The notes under the pieces were generated by a model. It was not told the DNA's origin. It searched no databases and saw only the letters and a program-made list of their open reading frames with translations. Shown one piece after another: positions 1 to 7,149 of a DNA stretch of 11,238 nt (position 1 is its first letter; every line of letters begins with the position of its first letter). Origin of the DNA: CAZCEC01 sp964497615 (GTDB taxonomy: Bacteria > Chloroflexota > Anaerolineae > Anaerolineales > UBA6663). The stretch is taken from positions 1 through 11,238 of the forward strand of contig CAZCEC010000120.1 of the NCBI GenBank assembly GCA_964497615.1, read 5' to 3'. The position numbers and the translations under genes are program-made.

Positions 1-100
1 AGGGGCGGGGGGACACGGGGGATGCGGGGGGTACAAGGGGCATAAAGGGAATAAGGGGTATGGGGGGAGGGGGACGCGGGGGCAGTTGAGGGGGTGGCGA
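1..100. repeat. G-tract low-complexity region
   Basis: About eleven runs of three to six G follow one another at roughly 8-11 base spacing, separated by short A/T/C words such as acac, atgc, cataaa and aataa. C is almost absent from this strand. No open reading frame with gene-like composition is visible. The spacing of the G runs would allow G-quadruplex folding on the + strand, but that is inference. The same word style (gggg plus tata or cata) returns at 11201-11238. Confidence 0.7.
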
Positions 101-243
101 GTGGCCACGGACAACGAGTGGACCACGGAGGAACGGTGGGCCACGAGCGAAGAGTGGGCCGCGGATGAACGGTGGGCCACGGTGGAACAGTGGGCCAGCG
201 ATGAACGGTGGACCACAGAGGAAGCGTGGGCCACGGATGAGCG
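101..243. repeat. Array of eight 18-bp tandem repeats
   Basis: Eight head-to-tail units start at 101, 118, 136, 154, 172, 190, 208 and 226. Seven are exactly 18 bp and the first is 17 bp. Consensus is roughly gtgggccacggatgaacg. The first nine bases of most units form a small palindrome, GTGG-N-CCAC. The second half (gga/tgaacg) varies more. The array stops directly at the Shine-Dalgarno of the next gene, so it lies in that gene's leader. The units could be protein-binding sites or simply slipped-strand expansion of spacer DNA. The sequence does not decide between these. Confidence 0.9.
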
Positions 244-249
244 AGGAGG
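244..249 (+). promoter_or_regulatory. Shine-Dalgarno AGGAGG for the LysM gene
   Basis: A perfect AGGAGG lies six bases before the ATG at 256. It decides the start: the in-frame TTG at 250 lies against the Shine-Dalgarno itself and cannot use it. Confidence 0.88.
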
Positions 250-255
250 TTGGGT

Positions 256-966
256 ATGTTTTTAGAGGCGATTGCGACACGGCGGATACGGCTGCTGGCG
301 GCGGGGATTTCGCCGAAGAAGGCGAAGATCCGCAACCTGGAGAAGCCGTTTCTGGACCCGCGCGGCTCGATTGAGGTGTCGTTCAACCCGGCCAGCATCC
401 GGTATTCCTCGTCGCCGCAATATGACTCGGCCAAGCAGCCGAGCACGGATTCGGGCTACCGGATGTTTTACACCGGCAACGTGGCCCCGGCGCTGGACAT
501 GGACCTGCTGTTCGACACGACCATCACCGGCGACGACGTGCGCGAGAAGTACATTGACTTTCTGGTGGACTTGACGCGGCCGGTGCCGGACAGCGACCCG
601 ATGCAGACGCCCAAGTGCATGTTCACCTGGGGCGACTTTACGCGCGGCGATTATTTGTCGTTCGAGGCGGTGCTGTGCAATCTGCGCGTGAACTATACCT
701 ACTTCCTGGCGAACGGGCGGCCGGTGCGGGCGGAGGTGGATGTGACCTTCAAGGCGCCGGAGGACGTGGCCGGCGGCACCAACCCCACTTCCCGCAGCGA
801 GGCGCGGCGGGTGTGGACGGTGGTGCAGGGGCAGACGCTGGACTGGATCGCCTTTCAGGAATATGGCGACTCGGCGGCGTGGCGGCACATTGCGCGCGAG
901 AACAACATTCAGAACCCGCGCGTGCTGAAGCCGGGGACGGTGCTGCGGCTGACGCCGTTGAAGTGA
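256..966 (+). CDS. eCIS tube/baseplate adaptor with LysM domain (Afp7-like)
   Basis: A 236-residue protein. Residues about 35-170 match the contractile-injection tube-protein type, with the FNPASIRYSSSPQY stretch (43-56) followed by alternating beta strands (DMDLLFDTTI). Residues about 186-233 form a LysM-like module (VWTVVQGQTLDWIAFQEYGD...NPRVLKPGTVLRL). In phage T4 (gp53) and in Afp/PVC particles, LysM-bearing proteins of this kind sit in the baseplate and help join the inner tube or hub to the wedges, so this LysM probably binds other baseplate parts and not free peptidoglycan. There is no signal peptide or membrane segment. The start is ATG 256, behind a perfect AGGAGG. The VgrG-like gene follows after a 106-base spacer, the expected Afp7-Afp8 order. 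Family assignment is firm; the exact structural position is inferred from relatives. Confidence 0.9.
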   Translation: MFLEAIATRRIRLLAAGISPKKAKIRNLEKPFLDPRGSIEVSFNPASIRYSSSPQYDSAKQPSTDSGYRMFYTGNVAPALDMDLLFDTTITGDDVREKYIDFLVDLTRPVPDSDPMQTPKCMFTWGDFTRGDYLSFEAVLCNLRVNYTYFLANGRPVRAEVDVTFKAPEDVAGGTNPTSRSEARRVWTVVQGQTLDWIAFQEYGDSAAWRHIARENNIQNPRVLKPGTVLRLTPLK

Positions 967-993
967 GGGTCGCTCGGGCAGGTGGAAGGTGTG

Positions 994-1025
994 CAAGTGG
1001 GTGAGTGGGTAAGTGGGCAGGTGGG
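994..1025. repeat. 8-bp tandem repeat in the spacer before the spike gene
   Basis: Four consecutive 8-base units (caagtggg, tgagtggg, taagtggg, caggtggg) lie in the 106-base spacer 967-1072. The rest of the spacer is also made of gtg/ggg words. The spike gene's Shine-Dalgarno (GAGGA, 1060-1064) lies beyond the repeat. Confidence 0.8.
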
Positions 1026-1072
1026 GGTGTGAACTGGTGAGTGCAGCGGGTGCATGAGCGAGGACAAGCGGC

Positions 1073-2926
1073 ATGACTGACGAGATGCGCACCGATCTGG
1101 TGATCAAGATCGGTGGCACGGCGCAAACCGAGATGCTCGATGAGGTCATCGAGGTCATCGTGGACAGCAATCTGCATTTGCCGTCCATGGCGACCATCGA
1201 GCTGTTCGACACCACCATGGAGTGGATCGACGACACGGCGATTGACATCGGCAAGCCGCTGGAGATTACGTTCGAGGCGCCGGAGTTTGACGAGGGCGCG
1301 GAGGGCACGCCGCGGGTGCTGTTCAAGGGCGAGATTACGTCGCTGGAGCCAGTGTACCAGCCGGGCGGCAAGGTGACGATGCTGATCCGGGGATACGACC
1401 AGACGCACCGGCTGCACCTGGGCAAGCGCACGCGGACGTTCCTGGACAAGAGCGACGGCGACATCGCTAAGGACGTGGCGGGGGCGTCGGGGCTGACGCC
1501 GGACGTGGACGCGACCGCGCCGGTGTTCCCGTACATCTTGCAGCACAACCAGACGAACATGGAGTTCCTGCAAGCGCGGGCGGCGCGGATCGGGTATTGG
1601 GTGTATGCCAGCGAGGGCAAGCTGCACTTCAAGAAGCCCAGCGCCACCTTCCCAGCGGGCACCAAGCTGAGCTATGGCGCTGAGCTGATCGAGTTCCGGC
1701 CGCGGCTGTCGGCGGTGTCGCAGCCGAGCAAGAGCGTGGCGACGGGCTGGGACATCAAGACCAAGAAGACGGTGGAAGCGAAGGTGACCACGGCCACCAA
1801 GCTGGCCAAGACCGGGGTGAGCAAGGCGCCGGGGGCGATTGCCAAGAGCGCCTTCAAGGTGAGCGACGCGGAGGCGCACCTGGTGCACACGGCGCCGAGC
1901 GACGCCAAGGACGCCACGGCGATTGCGACGGCGGCGCTGGAGAGCGTGGCCAGCGAGGCGTGGCACGCCGAGGGCGAGTGCTTTGGCGAGACGCGGCTAA
2001 TGGCCGGAACGTGGGTGGAGATCGACGGCTGCGGGACGCGCTTCAGCGGCAAGTACCTGGTGACCTCGGCCACGCACGTCTACAAGAGCGGCAACTACCG
2101 GACGAAGTTCGTGGTGAGCGGCCACCTGCCCTTCACCTTCAGCCATCTGGTGGGCAACGGCGGCGGGGGGCAGTATGACCGGGTGTGGGCCGACATGCCA
2201 GGCGTGACAGTGGGAGTGGTGACCAACACCAAGGACAAGGACGGGATGGGCCGGGTGAAGGTGAAGTTCCCGTGGCTGCCCAAGTTCAAGGGGGCCGACA
2301 TCGAGAGCGCCTGGGCGCGCGTCTCGGCGCCGATGGCGGGCAACAAGCGCGGGATGATGTTCATGCCGGCGGTGAACGACGAGGTGCTGGTGGCGTTTGA
2401 GCACGGCGACCCGAACGCGCCCTACGTCCTGGGCGGGCTGTGGAACGGGAAGGACAAGACGCCGCTGACGACGGACGAGGCCAGCAAGGACGGCGCCACG
2501 CAGCAGCACATCATCAAGACGGCCTCGGGGCACGTCATCATCCTGGACGACACCAAGAACAAGGAGTCGATCACGATCAAGGACAAGACCACCAAGAACC
2601 TGATCATCATCGACTCGAAGCAGAACACCATCACCATCAAGGCCGAGAAGGATATGGTGTTCGAGGCCAAGGGCAAGATCACGATGAAGGCGGCGCAGGA
2701 CATCCTGTTTGAAGGGCTGAACGTGAAGGTGAAGGCCAAGGCCAGCTACGAGCTGGACGCGAAGGCGGGCATCAAGCTCAAGACGAATGCGGTGGCCAAG
2801 ATCGAGGCGACCAAGCTGGAGGCCACCGGCAAGGCGGGGGTGACGCTGAAGACGGCCGGCATGGGGATTGTGGACATTTCGCCGGCCAAGGTAGCGATCA
2901 ACAATGGCGCGCTGGAGGTGATGTAG
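1073..2926 (+). CDS. VgrG-like spike/hub protein (Afp8-like)
   Basis: A 617-residue protein with the gp27-gp5 architecture of VgrG spikes. Residues about 5-350 are the phage gpD/gp27-like hub, including the familiar HNQTNMEFLQARAARIGYWVY (158-178). Residues about 376-465 are the gp5 OB-fold (GVVTNTKDKDGMGRVKVKFPWL; MPAVNDEVLVAFEHGDPNAPYVLGGLWNG). Residues about 475-617 are a Lys-rich series of short hydrophobic strands forming the trimeric beta-helix needle, ending NNGALEVM. There is no effector domain after the needle. Residues 218-275 are an Ala/Lys/Thr-rich linker inside the hub. The particle would use the trimer as the central piercing spike. The start is ATG 1073 with GAGGA eight bases upstream. 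The PAAR-like gene begins at the base right after the stop, so the two are surely co-translated. Confidence 0.95.
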   Translation: MTDEMRTDLVIKIGGTAQTEMLDEVIEVIVDSNLHLPSMATIELFDTTMEWIDDTAIDIGKPLEITFEAPEFDEGAEGTPRVLFKGEITSLEPVYQPGGKVTMLIRGYDQTHRLHLGKRTRTFLDKSDGDIAKDVAGASGLTPDVDATAPVFPYILQHNQTNMEFLQARAARIGYWVYASEGKLHFKKPSATFPAGTKLSYGAELIEFRPRLSAVSQPSKSVATGWDIKTKKTVEAKVTTATKLAKTGVSKAPGAIAKSAFKVSDAEAHLVHTAPSDAKDATAIATAALESVASEAWHAEGECFGETRLMAGTWVEIDGCGTRFSGKYLVTSATHVYKSGNYRTKFVVSGHLPFTFSHLVGNGGGGQYDRVWADMPGVTVGVVTNTKDKDGMGRVKVKFPWLPKFKGADIESAWARVSAPMAGNKRGMMFMPAVNDEVLVAFEHGDPNAPYVLGGLWNGKDKTPLTTDEASKDGATQQHIIKTASGHVIILDDTKNKESITIKDKTTKNLIIIDSKQNTITIKAEKDMVFEAKGKITMKAAQDILFEGLNVKVKAKASYELDAKAGIKLKTNAVAKIEATKLEATGKAGVTLKTAGMGIVDISPAKVAINNGALEVM

Positions 2927-3259
2927 ATGCCGGGGTTCCTGCTGACGATGAGCGCGGCGGTGCAGTGCTCGCACGGGGGCAAGGCGAATTTCGCGGCGCC
3001 CAACCCGCGGGTGAAGATCATGGGCACGCCGGTGCCGATGTCGGCGCCGCCGGTGGTGATTGCCGGGTGCGCCTTTCCGCCGCCGCCGGTGGCCAACGGC
3101 CCGTGCGTGACGGCCAACTGGATCCCGCCGACGCACACGCTGCGGGTGAAGAGCATGGGGCAGGGGCTGGTGTGCCAAAGCTCGCAGGCGATTGCGGTGC
3201 CGACCGGGACGCCGACGATCATCGCCTTTGCCGGGCAGGTGCGCGTGAAGGGCATGTAG
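2927..3259 (+). CDS. PAAR-like spike tip protein (Afp10-like)
   Basis: A 110-residue protein with the composition of PAAR or PAAR-like tips: many Gly, Pro, Val and short strands, and no long helix. It starts MPGFLLTMSAAVQCSHGGKA, as eCIS tip proteins commonly do. Possible metal ligands are Cys14, His16, Cys48, Cys60, His70 and Cys83. Typical PAAR tips use a small His/Cys set to hold one metal ion, so this set fits, though which residues bind is not shown. The whole length is taken by the tip domain, so no fused toxin is present. The ATG follows the spike stop codon directly with no spacer, and the gp25-like gene starts one base after its own stop. In Afp and PVC the gp25-like gene precedes the tip gene; here the order is reversed. 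Confidence 0.9.
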   Translation: MPGFLLTMSAAVQCSHGGKANFAAPNPRVKIMGTPVPMSAPPVVIAGCAFPPPPVANGPCVTANWIPPTHTLRVKSMGQGLVCQSSQAIAVPTGTPTIIAFAGQVRVKGM

Positions 3260-3260
3260 G

Positions 3261-3680
3261 ATGGACGACGATATTCGCAACCGCGAGTTCCTGGGGAAGG
3301 GGCTGGCCTTCCCGCTGCAATTCAACCCGCGGGGCGAGATCGCGCTGGCGAACGGGGAGCGCGACATCGCCCAGTCGATCCACCTGATCCTGAGCACGAT
3401 TCCGGGCGAGCGGCCGATGCGGCCGGAGTTTGGCTGCCGGGCGTGGGAGCTGGTGTTTGCCCCGGCGGACGCGGAGACGAGCAGCCTGATGTCGTATTAC
3501 ATCACGGATGCGCTGAAGTTCTGGGAGCCGCGCATCGAGGTGATGAAGGTGGAGATTTTCCGCGACACGGGGGATAACGGCGGGCTGCTGGCCGAGATCC
3601 ACTATGAGATCAAGGCCTCGCATGACCCGCGCAGCATTGTGTATCCGTTCTTCATCGTGGAAGAAGAGCCGCCGGTTTAG
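3261..3680 (+). CDS. gp25-like baseplate wedge protein (Afp9-like)
   Basis: A 139-residue protein of the GPW/gp25 family, about the usual length. It shows the family landmarks: IAQSIHLILSTIPGERPMRPEFGCR (36-60) and the conserved EPR triplet at Glu89-Pro90-Arg91 within FWEPRIEVMKVEI. In T4, TssE of type VI secretion and eCIS, this protein lies where the wedges meet the first sheath ring and starts sheath assembly; the EPR motif is important for that contact. The start is ATG 3261, one base after the previous stop, with AAGGG eight bases upstream inside the tip gene. It closes the compact spike-tip-gp25 block. A repeat-filled 117-base spacer follows. Confidence 0.94.
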   Translation: MDDDIRNREFLGKGLAFPLQFNPRGEIALANGERDIAQSIHLILSTIPGERPMRPEFGCRAWELVFAPADAETSSLMSYYITDALKFWEPRIEVMKVEIFRDTGDNGGLLAEIHYEIKASHDPRSIVYPFFIVEEEPPV

Positions 3681-3797
3681 GAAGTGCCGGGTGTCAAGTG
3701 TCGGGTGTCACGTGACGACCGACGACGGACGAAGGACGAGACACGAAGACTTGGCACGTGACACTTGATACGTGACACATGATCTTACGAGGACGTT
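3681..3797. repeat. Spacer with inverted and direct word repeats
   Basis: The spacer is built from recurring words: gtgtcaagtgtc, gtgtcacgtgac, cacgtgacac. GTGTCACGTG at 3705-3714 and its exact reverse complement CACGTGACAC at 3755-3764 form a 10-bp inverted repeat around a 40-base centre rich in gacga/ggacga words. A third copy, acgtgacac, follows at 3770-3778. No T-run follows a stem, so it is not an intrinsic terminator. The next gene's Shine-Dalgarno (GAGG, 3789-3792) lies just beyond it. Confidence 0.75.
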
Positions 3798-5951
3798 ATG
3801 CCTTTACCCGAACCAATCCTGGATGACCTGCGCTTTCAGCGCGACCTGGTGGACGAGGCGCGGCGGCGCATCATCCGCTACTGCCCGGAGTGGACGGACT
3901 ACAACGTCAGCGATCCGGGCATCACGCTGATCGAGCTGTTCGCGTGGATGACGGAGATGATCGTCTACCGGCTGAACCTGGTGCCGGAGAAGAACCACAT
4001 CAAGTTCATGGACCTGCTGGGGGTGCAGCTCCAGCCGGCCAACAGCGCGCGGGCGGAGCTGACCTTCCGGCTGTCGGCCCCCTTCCCCATCTCGTCGGAG
4101 GATGACACGACGGCGCTGGTGCCGCTGGGGACGGAAGTGTCCACGCGGGCGACGGAGGAAGCGCCGGAGGTGACCTTTACCACCGACGAGAAGCTGACGG
4201 TGGTGGGGCCGAAGCTGACGCACGTGCGCTCGGGGGACGAGTTCAACAAGAACTATCTGCCGCGGCTGAACGCGGGGGTGGAGATTTTCTACGCCTTCTC
4301 GCGGCCGCGCCCGCGGCTGGGCGACACGTTCTACCTGGGGTTTGACGACGCGGCCAACATCGCCGGGCACGTGCTGCGGCTGGACTTTGAGAACGAGGAG
4401 ACGCAGGCGACGGGCGTGCGGCGCGCCAACCCGCCGCTGGTGTGGGAGATTTCGACGGGCGAGGGGCGCTGGGAGGAAGTGGAGCCGAGCAGCTTCCGCG
4501 ACGAGCAGGACACGACCGGCGGGCTGAACAACGCCTCCGGGTCGATGACGTTCTACCTGCCGCTGAACGCGCTGCCGAACACGGTGCAGGGGCGGACGGC
4601 CTTCTGGCTGCGGTGCCGGCTGGAACAGCGGCGGCGCGACCAGCCGATGTACAGCCAGTCGCCGCGCATCAAGCACGTGCAAGCGTTTGCGCTGGGGGCG
4701 ACGACGCGGGCGACGCACGCGGTGCTGGTGAAGGATGAGTACCTGGGCAACAGCGAGGGCGAGCCGGGGCAGACCTTCCGGCTGTTGAACGCGCCGGTGC
4801 TGGCGCTGCGCGAGGGCGAGACCTTGACGGTGGAGGAGAAGCGCGACGGCGAGCTGGTGCCCATCCCGTGGGAGCTGGTGCCGGACTTTTCCAACTCCAA
4901 CCGCTATGACCGGCACTACACGCTGGACACGGCCACGGGCGAAATCGCGTTTGGGCCGGGCATCCGCCAGCCGGACGGGTCGGTGCGGCAGTATGGGCGC
5001 GTGCCGGAGGCCGGGCGGGCGATTGTGTTCACGCAGTACCGCTTTGGGGGCGGCGTGGCCGGGAACGTGCCCGCCGGGCGCATCCAGATGCTGAAAAGCG
5101 CGGTGCCGTACATTGACACGGTGAGCAACCTGCGGCGGGCGGAGGGCGGGCGCGACCAGGAGACGCTGGACGAGGCCAAGATGCGGGCGCGGCGCGAGGT
5201 GCGCGCCCAGCAGCGGGCGGTGACGGCGGAAGACTACGCGGTGCTGGCCAAGGCCACCAGCCGCAGTATTGCGCGGGTGAAGTGCGTGTCGCCCAGCCGG
5301 ACCAACGCCGACGGCACGCCCACCAACCTGCCGCCGGGGATGCTGGAACTGCTGGTGGTGCCGGCCGTGTTCGATGCCGTCCGCAACCACGACCAGGCCA
5401 AGCTGGCGCTGGACCCAACCATGATCCAGGCGGTGGAGAAGCACCTGGAGCCGTACCGGCTGTTGACGACGACGGTGCGGGTGCGCGAGCCGCGCTACCT
5501 GGGGGTGAAGGTGTACGCCGAGATCGTGGTGACGGAGTTTGCCGACCCGGAGACGGTGCGGGTGGCGGTGCGCGAGGCGCTGAACCAGTTCATCGCGCCG
5601 CTGGACATTGTGCCGGAGGGCACGCCCAAGGACGAGCTGATGGGCGAGCGCTGGGACGGCTGGCCGTTTGGACGGGCGCTGTTCATTGCGGAGATTTTCT
5701 CGATCATCCAGCGGCTGCAAGGGGTGAAGCATGTGCTGGATGTGCGGCTGAGCCAGCGGGCGCTCTCGCCGCGCGACGAGGCGCCGCAGCGGGGCGAGGC
5801 GCTGGCGCTGGCGGTGGTGACGCCCGAAAGCGGGGTGGAGCCGGAGGTGATTGAGCCGCCGCTGACGGCGGTGAGCGGGCGGCGGCTGGAGATTCCGGTG
5901 GACACGCTGTTGTGCTCGCTGGAGCATGAGATTCGGGTGGTGGAGCTGTAA
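3798..5951 (+). CDS. Baseplate J-like wedge protein (Afp11-like)
   Basis: A 717-residue putative baseplate assembly protein. The N-terminus carries the characteristic PEWTDYNVSDPGITLIELFAWMTEMIVYRLN stretch (30-60) and KFMDLLGVQL. Residues about 413-510 hold the baseplate J core: YRFGGGVAGNVPAGRI, then GGRDQETLDEAKMRARREV and QQRAVTAEDYAVLAKA. In T4 (gp6), P2 (gpJ) and Afp11, this protein is the main wedge subunit and forms the ring whose opening triggers sheath contraction. The length fits the long eCIS form. The start is ATG 3798 with GAGG five bases upstream. Its stop overlaps the start of the tail protein I gene (TAATG), matching the usual J-I pairing. Confidence 0.95.
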   Translation: MPLPEPILDDLRFQRDLVDEARRRIIRYCPEWTDYNVSDPGITLIELFAWMTEMIVYRLNLVPEKNHIKFMDLLGVQLQPANSARAELTFRLSAPFPISSEDDTTALVPLGTEVSTRATEEAPEVTFTTDEKLTVVGPKLTHVRSGDEFNKNYLPRLNAGVEIFYAFSRPRPRLGDTFYLGFDDAANIAGHVLRLDFENEETQATGVRRANPPLVWEISTGEGRWEEVEPSSFRDEQDTTGGLNNASGSMTFYLPLNALPNTVQGRTAFWLRCRLEQRRRDQPMYSQSPRIKHVQAFALGATTRATHAVLVKDEYLGNSEGEPGQTFRLLNAPVLALREGETLTVEEKRDGELVPIPWELVPDFSNSNRYDRHYTLDTATGEIAFGPGIRQPDGSVRQYGRVPEAGRAIVFTQYRFGGGVAGNVPAGRIQMLKSAVPYIDTVSNLRRAEGGRDQETLDEAKMRARREVRAQQRAVTAEDYAVLAKATSRSIARVKCVSPSRTNADGTPTNLPPGMLELLVVPAVFDAVRNHDQAKLALDPTMIQAVEKHLEPYRLLTTTVRVREPRYLGVKVYAEIVVTEFADPETVRVAVREALNQFIAPLDIVPEGTPKDELMGERWDGWPFGRALFIAEIFSIIQRLQGVKHVLDVRLSQRALSPRDEAPQRGEALALAVVTPESGVEPEVIEPPLTAVSGRRLEIPVDTLLCSLEHEIRVVEL

Positions 5952-7070
5952 TGGAAGGACCTATCCCCCCGGCCCCCTTCCCGGCACGGGAAGGGGGAGA
6001 TTCGGATGACGGTTCCACCGCGCTGGTGCCGATTGACGGGGGGGCGGTGACGGTGCGCGGGGGGGCACGGGAGCCGGCGCGGGTGGCGCATGTGGCGGGG
6101 ACGAACCGGCGCTACCCCGGCGAGCCGGTGACGTTCTATACGCAGGTGGAGGCGGTGCGGGCGCTGGCGGGGGTGCGGGTGCAGATCAGCGTGCCGCCGG
6201 AGCTGACGCTGAAGGATTACACCGCGTCCCTCAGCCACGGGGAGGCGCCGCCCGAGGTGGTGGTGCCGGTAGACGCGTACTGGCCGGTCAGGAAGGGCAN
6301 NNNNNNNNNGCTACCGGTATGTGGTGTGGGAGGCGGGGCGCCGGCTGGCGGCGGGCGAGGTGCTGGAGTATGAGACGACGGCGACGGTGCGCCCGACCCA
6401 GGAGAACCTGGAGATCGAGAGCGAGGCGCGGGTGAGCCTGACCGGGCGGGACGAGCCCCTGACGGAGACGGCGGCGATCCTGGTGGCGGCCCAGGGGCGG
6501 TATCTGGCGCATTTGCCGCGGGTGTACCAGGAGCAGGATGAGCTGATGGGCCGGTTCCTGATGCTGTTCGAGAGCTTCTGGGCGCCCATCGAGAGCCAGA
6601 TTGACGGGATTCACTATTACCTGGACCCGGAGTTTACGCCGACGGAGCTGCTGCCGTGGCTGGCGACGTGGGTGGACCTGAGCCTGGACGACCGCTGGCC
6701 GGAGGAGAAGCGCCGGAAGTTGTTGCGGGCGGCGGTGGGACTGTACCGCAAGCGCGGCACGCGGGCGGGCTTGCAGGAGTATTTAGAGATTTATACCGGG
6801 GCGCGGGTGCAGATCTCGGAGCATGGGGCGAACAATTTTACGCTGGGGCCGGAGGCGCGGCTGGGGCCGGGGGTGGCGCTGGGTACGATCAATATGCCGC
6901 ACACGTTTACGGTGACGGTGTTCTTGAACACCGAGGCGCTGCGCGGGGCGGACGGGGGCCGGGCCGACCGGGTGCGGTCTGAGAGCGAGGCGCGGCGGAT
7001 GATCGAGACCATTATCGAGGCGGAGAAGCCGGCGCATACGAGCTATCAGTTGCGGTTCCAGGCGGTGTAG
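5951..7070 (+). CDS. Tail protein I-like baseplate protein (Afp12-like), interrupted by an assembly gap
   Basis: One gene shown as two reading frames because ten N (6300-6309) sit inside it. The first part starts at ATG 5951, overlapping the previous stop, and encodes a Pro/Arg-rich N-terminus and a beta-rich stretch (VAHVAGTNRRYPGEPVTFYTQVEA; VRVQISVPPELTLKDYTAS). After the gap the frame resumes as YRYVVWEAGRRLAAGEVLEYE, completing what looks like an Ig/DUF11-like domain. From about 6498 comes the P2 gpI-type tail domain: YLAHLPRVYQEQDELMGRFL, ELLPWLATWVDL, then KLLRAAVGLYRKRGTRAGLQ. Such proteins join the J-like protein in the wedge. The extra N-terminal domain is not part of the minimal family and may be surface-exposed. 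If the gene is intact, the true gap length is a multiple of three. A real frameshift cannot be excluded. Confidence 0.85.
5973..5997. repeat. Perfect 10-bp palindrome inside the start of the tail I gene
   Basis: CCCCCTTCCC (5973-5982) and GGGAAGGGGG (5988-5997) are exact reverse complements around GGCAC. G5983-C5987 can add an eleventh pair. The element begins 22 bases after the start codon and is read as PPAPFPAREGG. It resembles dispersed GC-rich palindromes of environmental bacteria that have landed in genes, an interpretation from general knowledge. Confidence 0.85.
6300..6309. other. Assembly gap (ten N)
   Basis: Ten undetermined bases mark a scaffold join of unknown true length. The upstream and downstream reading frames of the tail I gene differ across it, as expected if the number of N is arbitrary. 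Confidence 0.99.
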
Positions 7071-7129
7071 GGCGTTTCACCGCGGAGGGCGCGGAGAAGG
7101 ACGAGAACGGCGTTTCACCGCGGAGGGCG
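7071..7129. repeat. Pair of 21-bp direct repeats
   Basis: The 21 bases 7071-7091 (beginning ggcgtttcaccgcggagg) recur exactly at 7109-7129, with a 38-base period. The first copy begins at the base after the tail I stop codon. The ccgcggagggcg word is a commonly seen dispersed spacer word in GC-rich environmental genomes. Confidence 0.85.
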
Positions 7130-7149
7130 TGGGGCACCAGTTGATGGGA

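Noticed and set aside
101..243. CRISPR array
   Set aside because: Units are contiguous 18-mers with no unique spacers, and no cas genes are seen.
165..374. Short protein starting inside the 18-bp repeats
   Set aside because: It is repeat-derived, overlaps the LysM gene in another frame and has no good ribosome binding site.
262..3397. Long open frames on the minus strand opposite the LysM, spike and tip genes
   Set aside because: They are mirror frames of GC-rich genes: Arg/His/Pro-rich, with no recognisable domains, and opposite clearly recognised proteins.
3804..5927. A 707-codon minus-strand open frame opposite the J-like gene
   Set aside because: Composition is almost all Arg, His, Leu, Pro and Gln with no domain, and the + strand gene is unmistakable.
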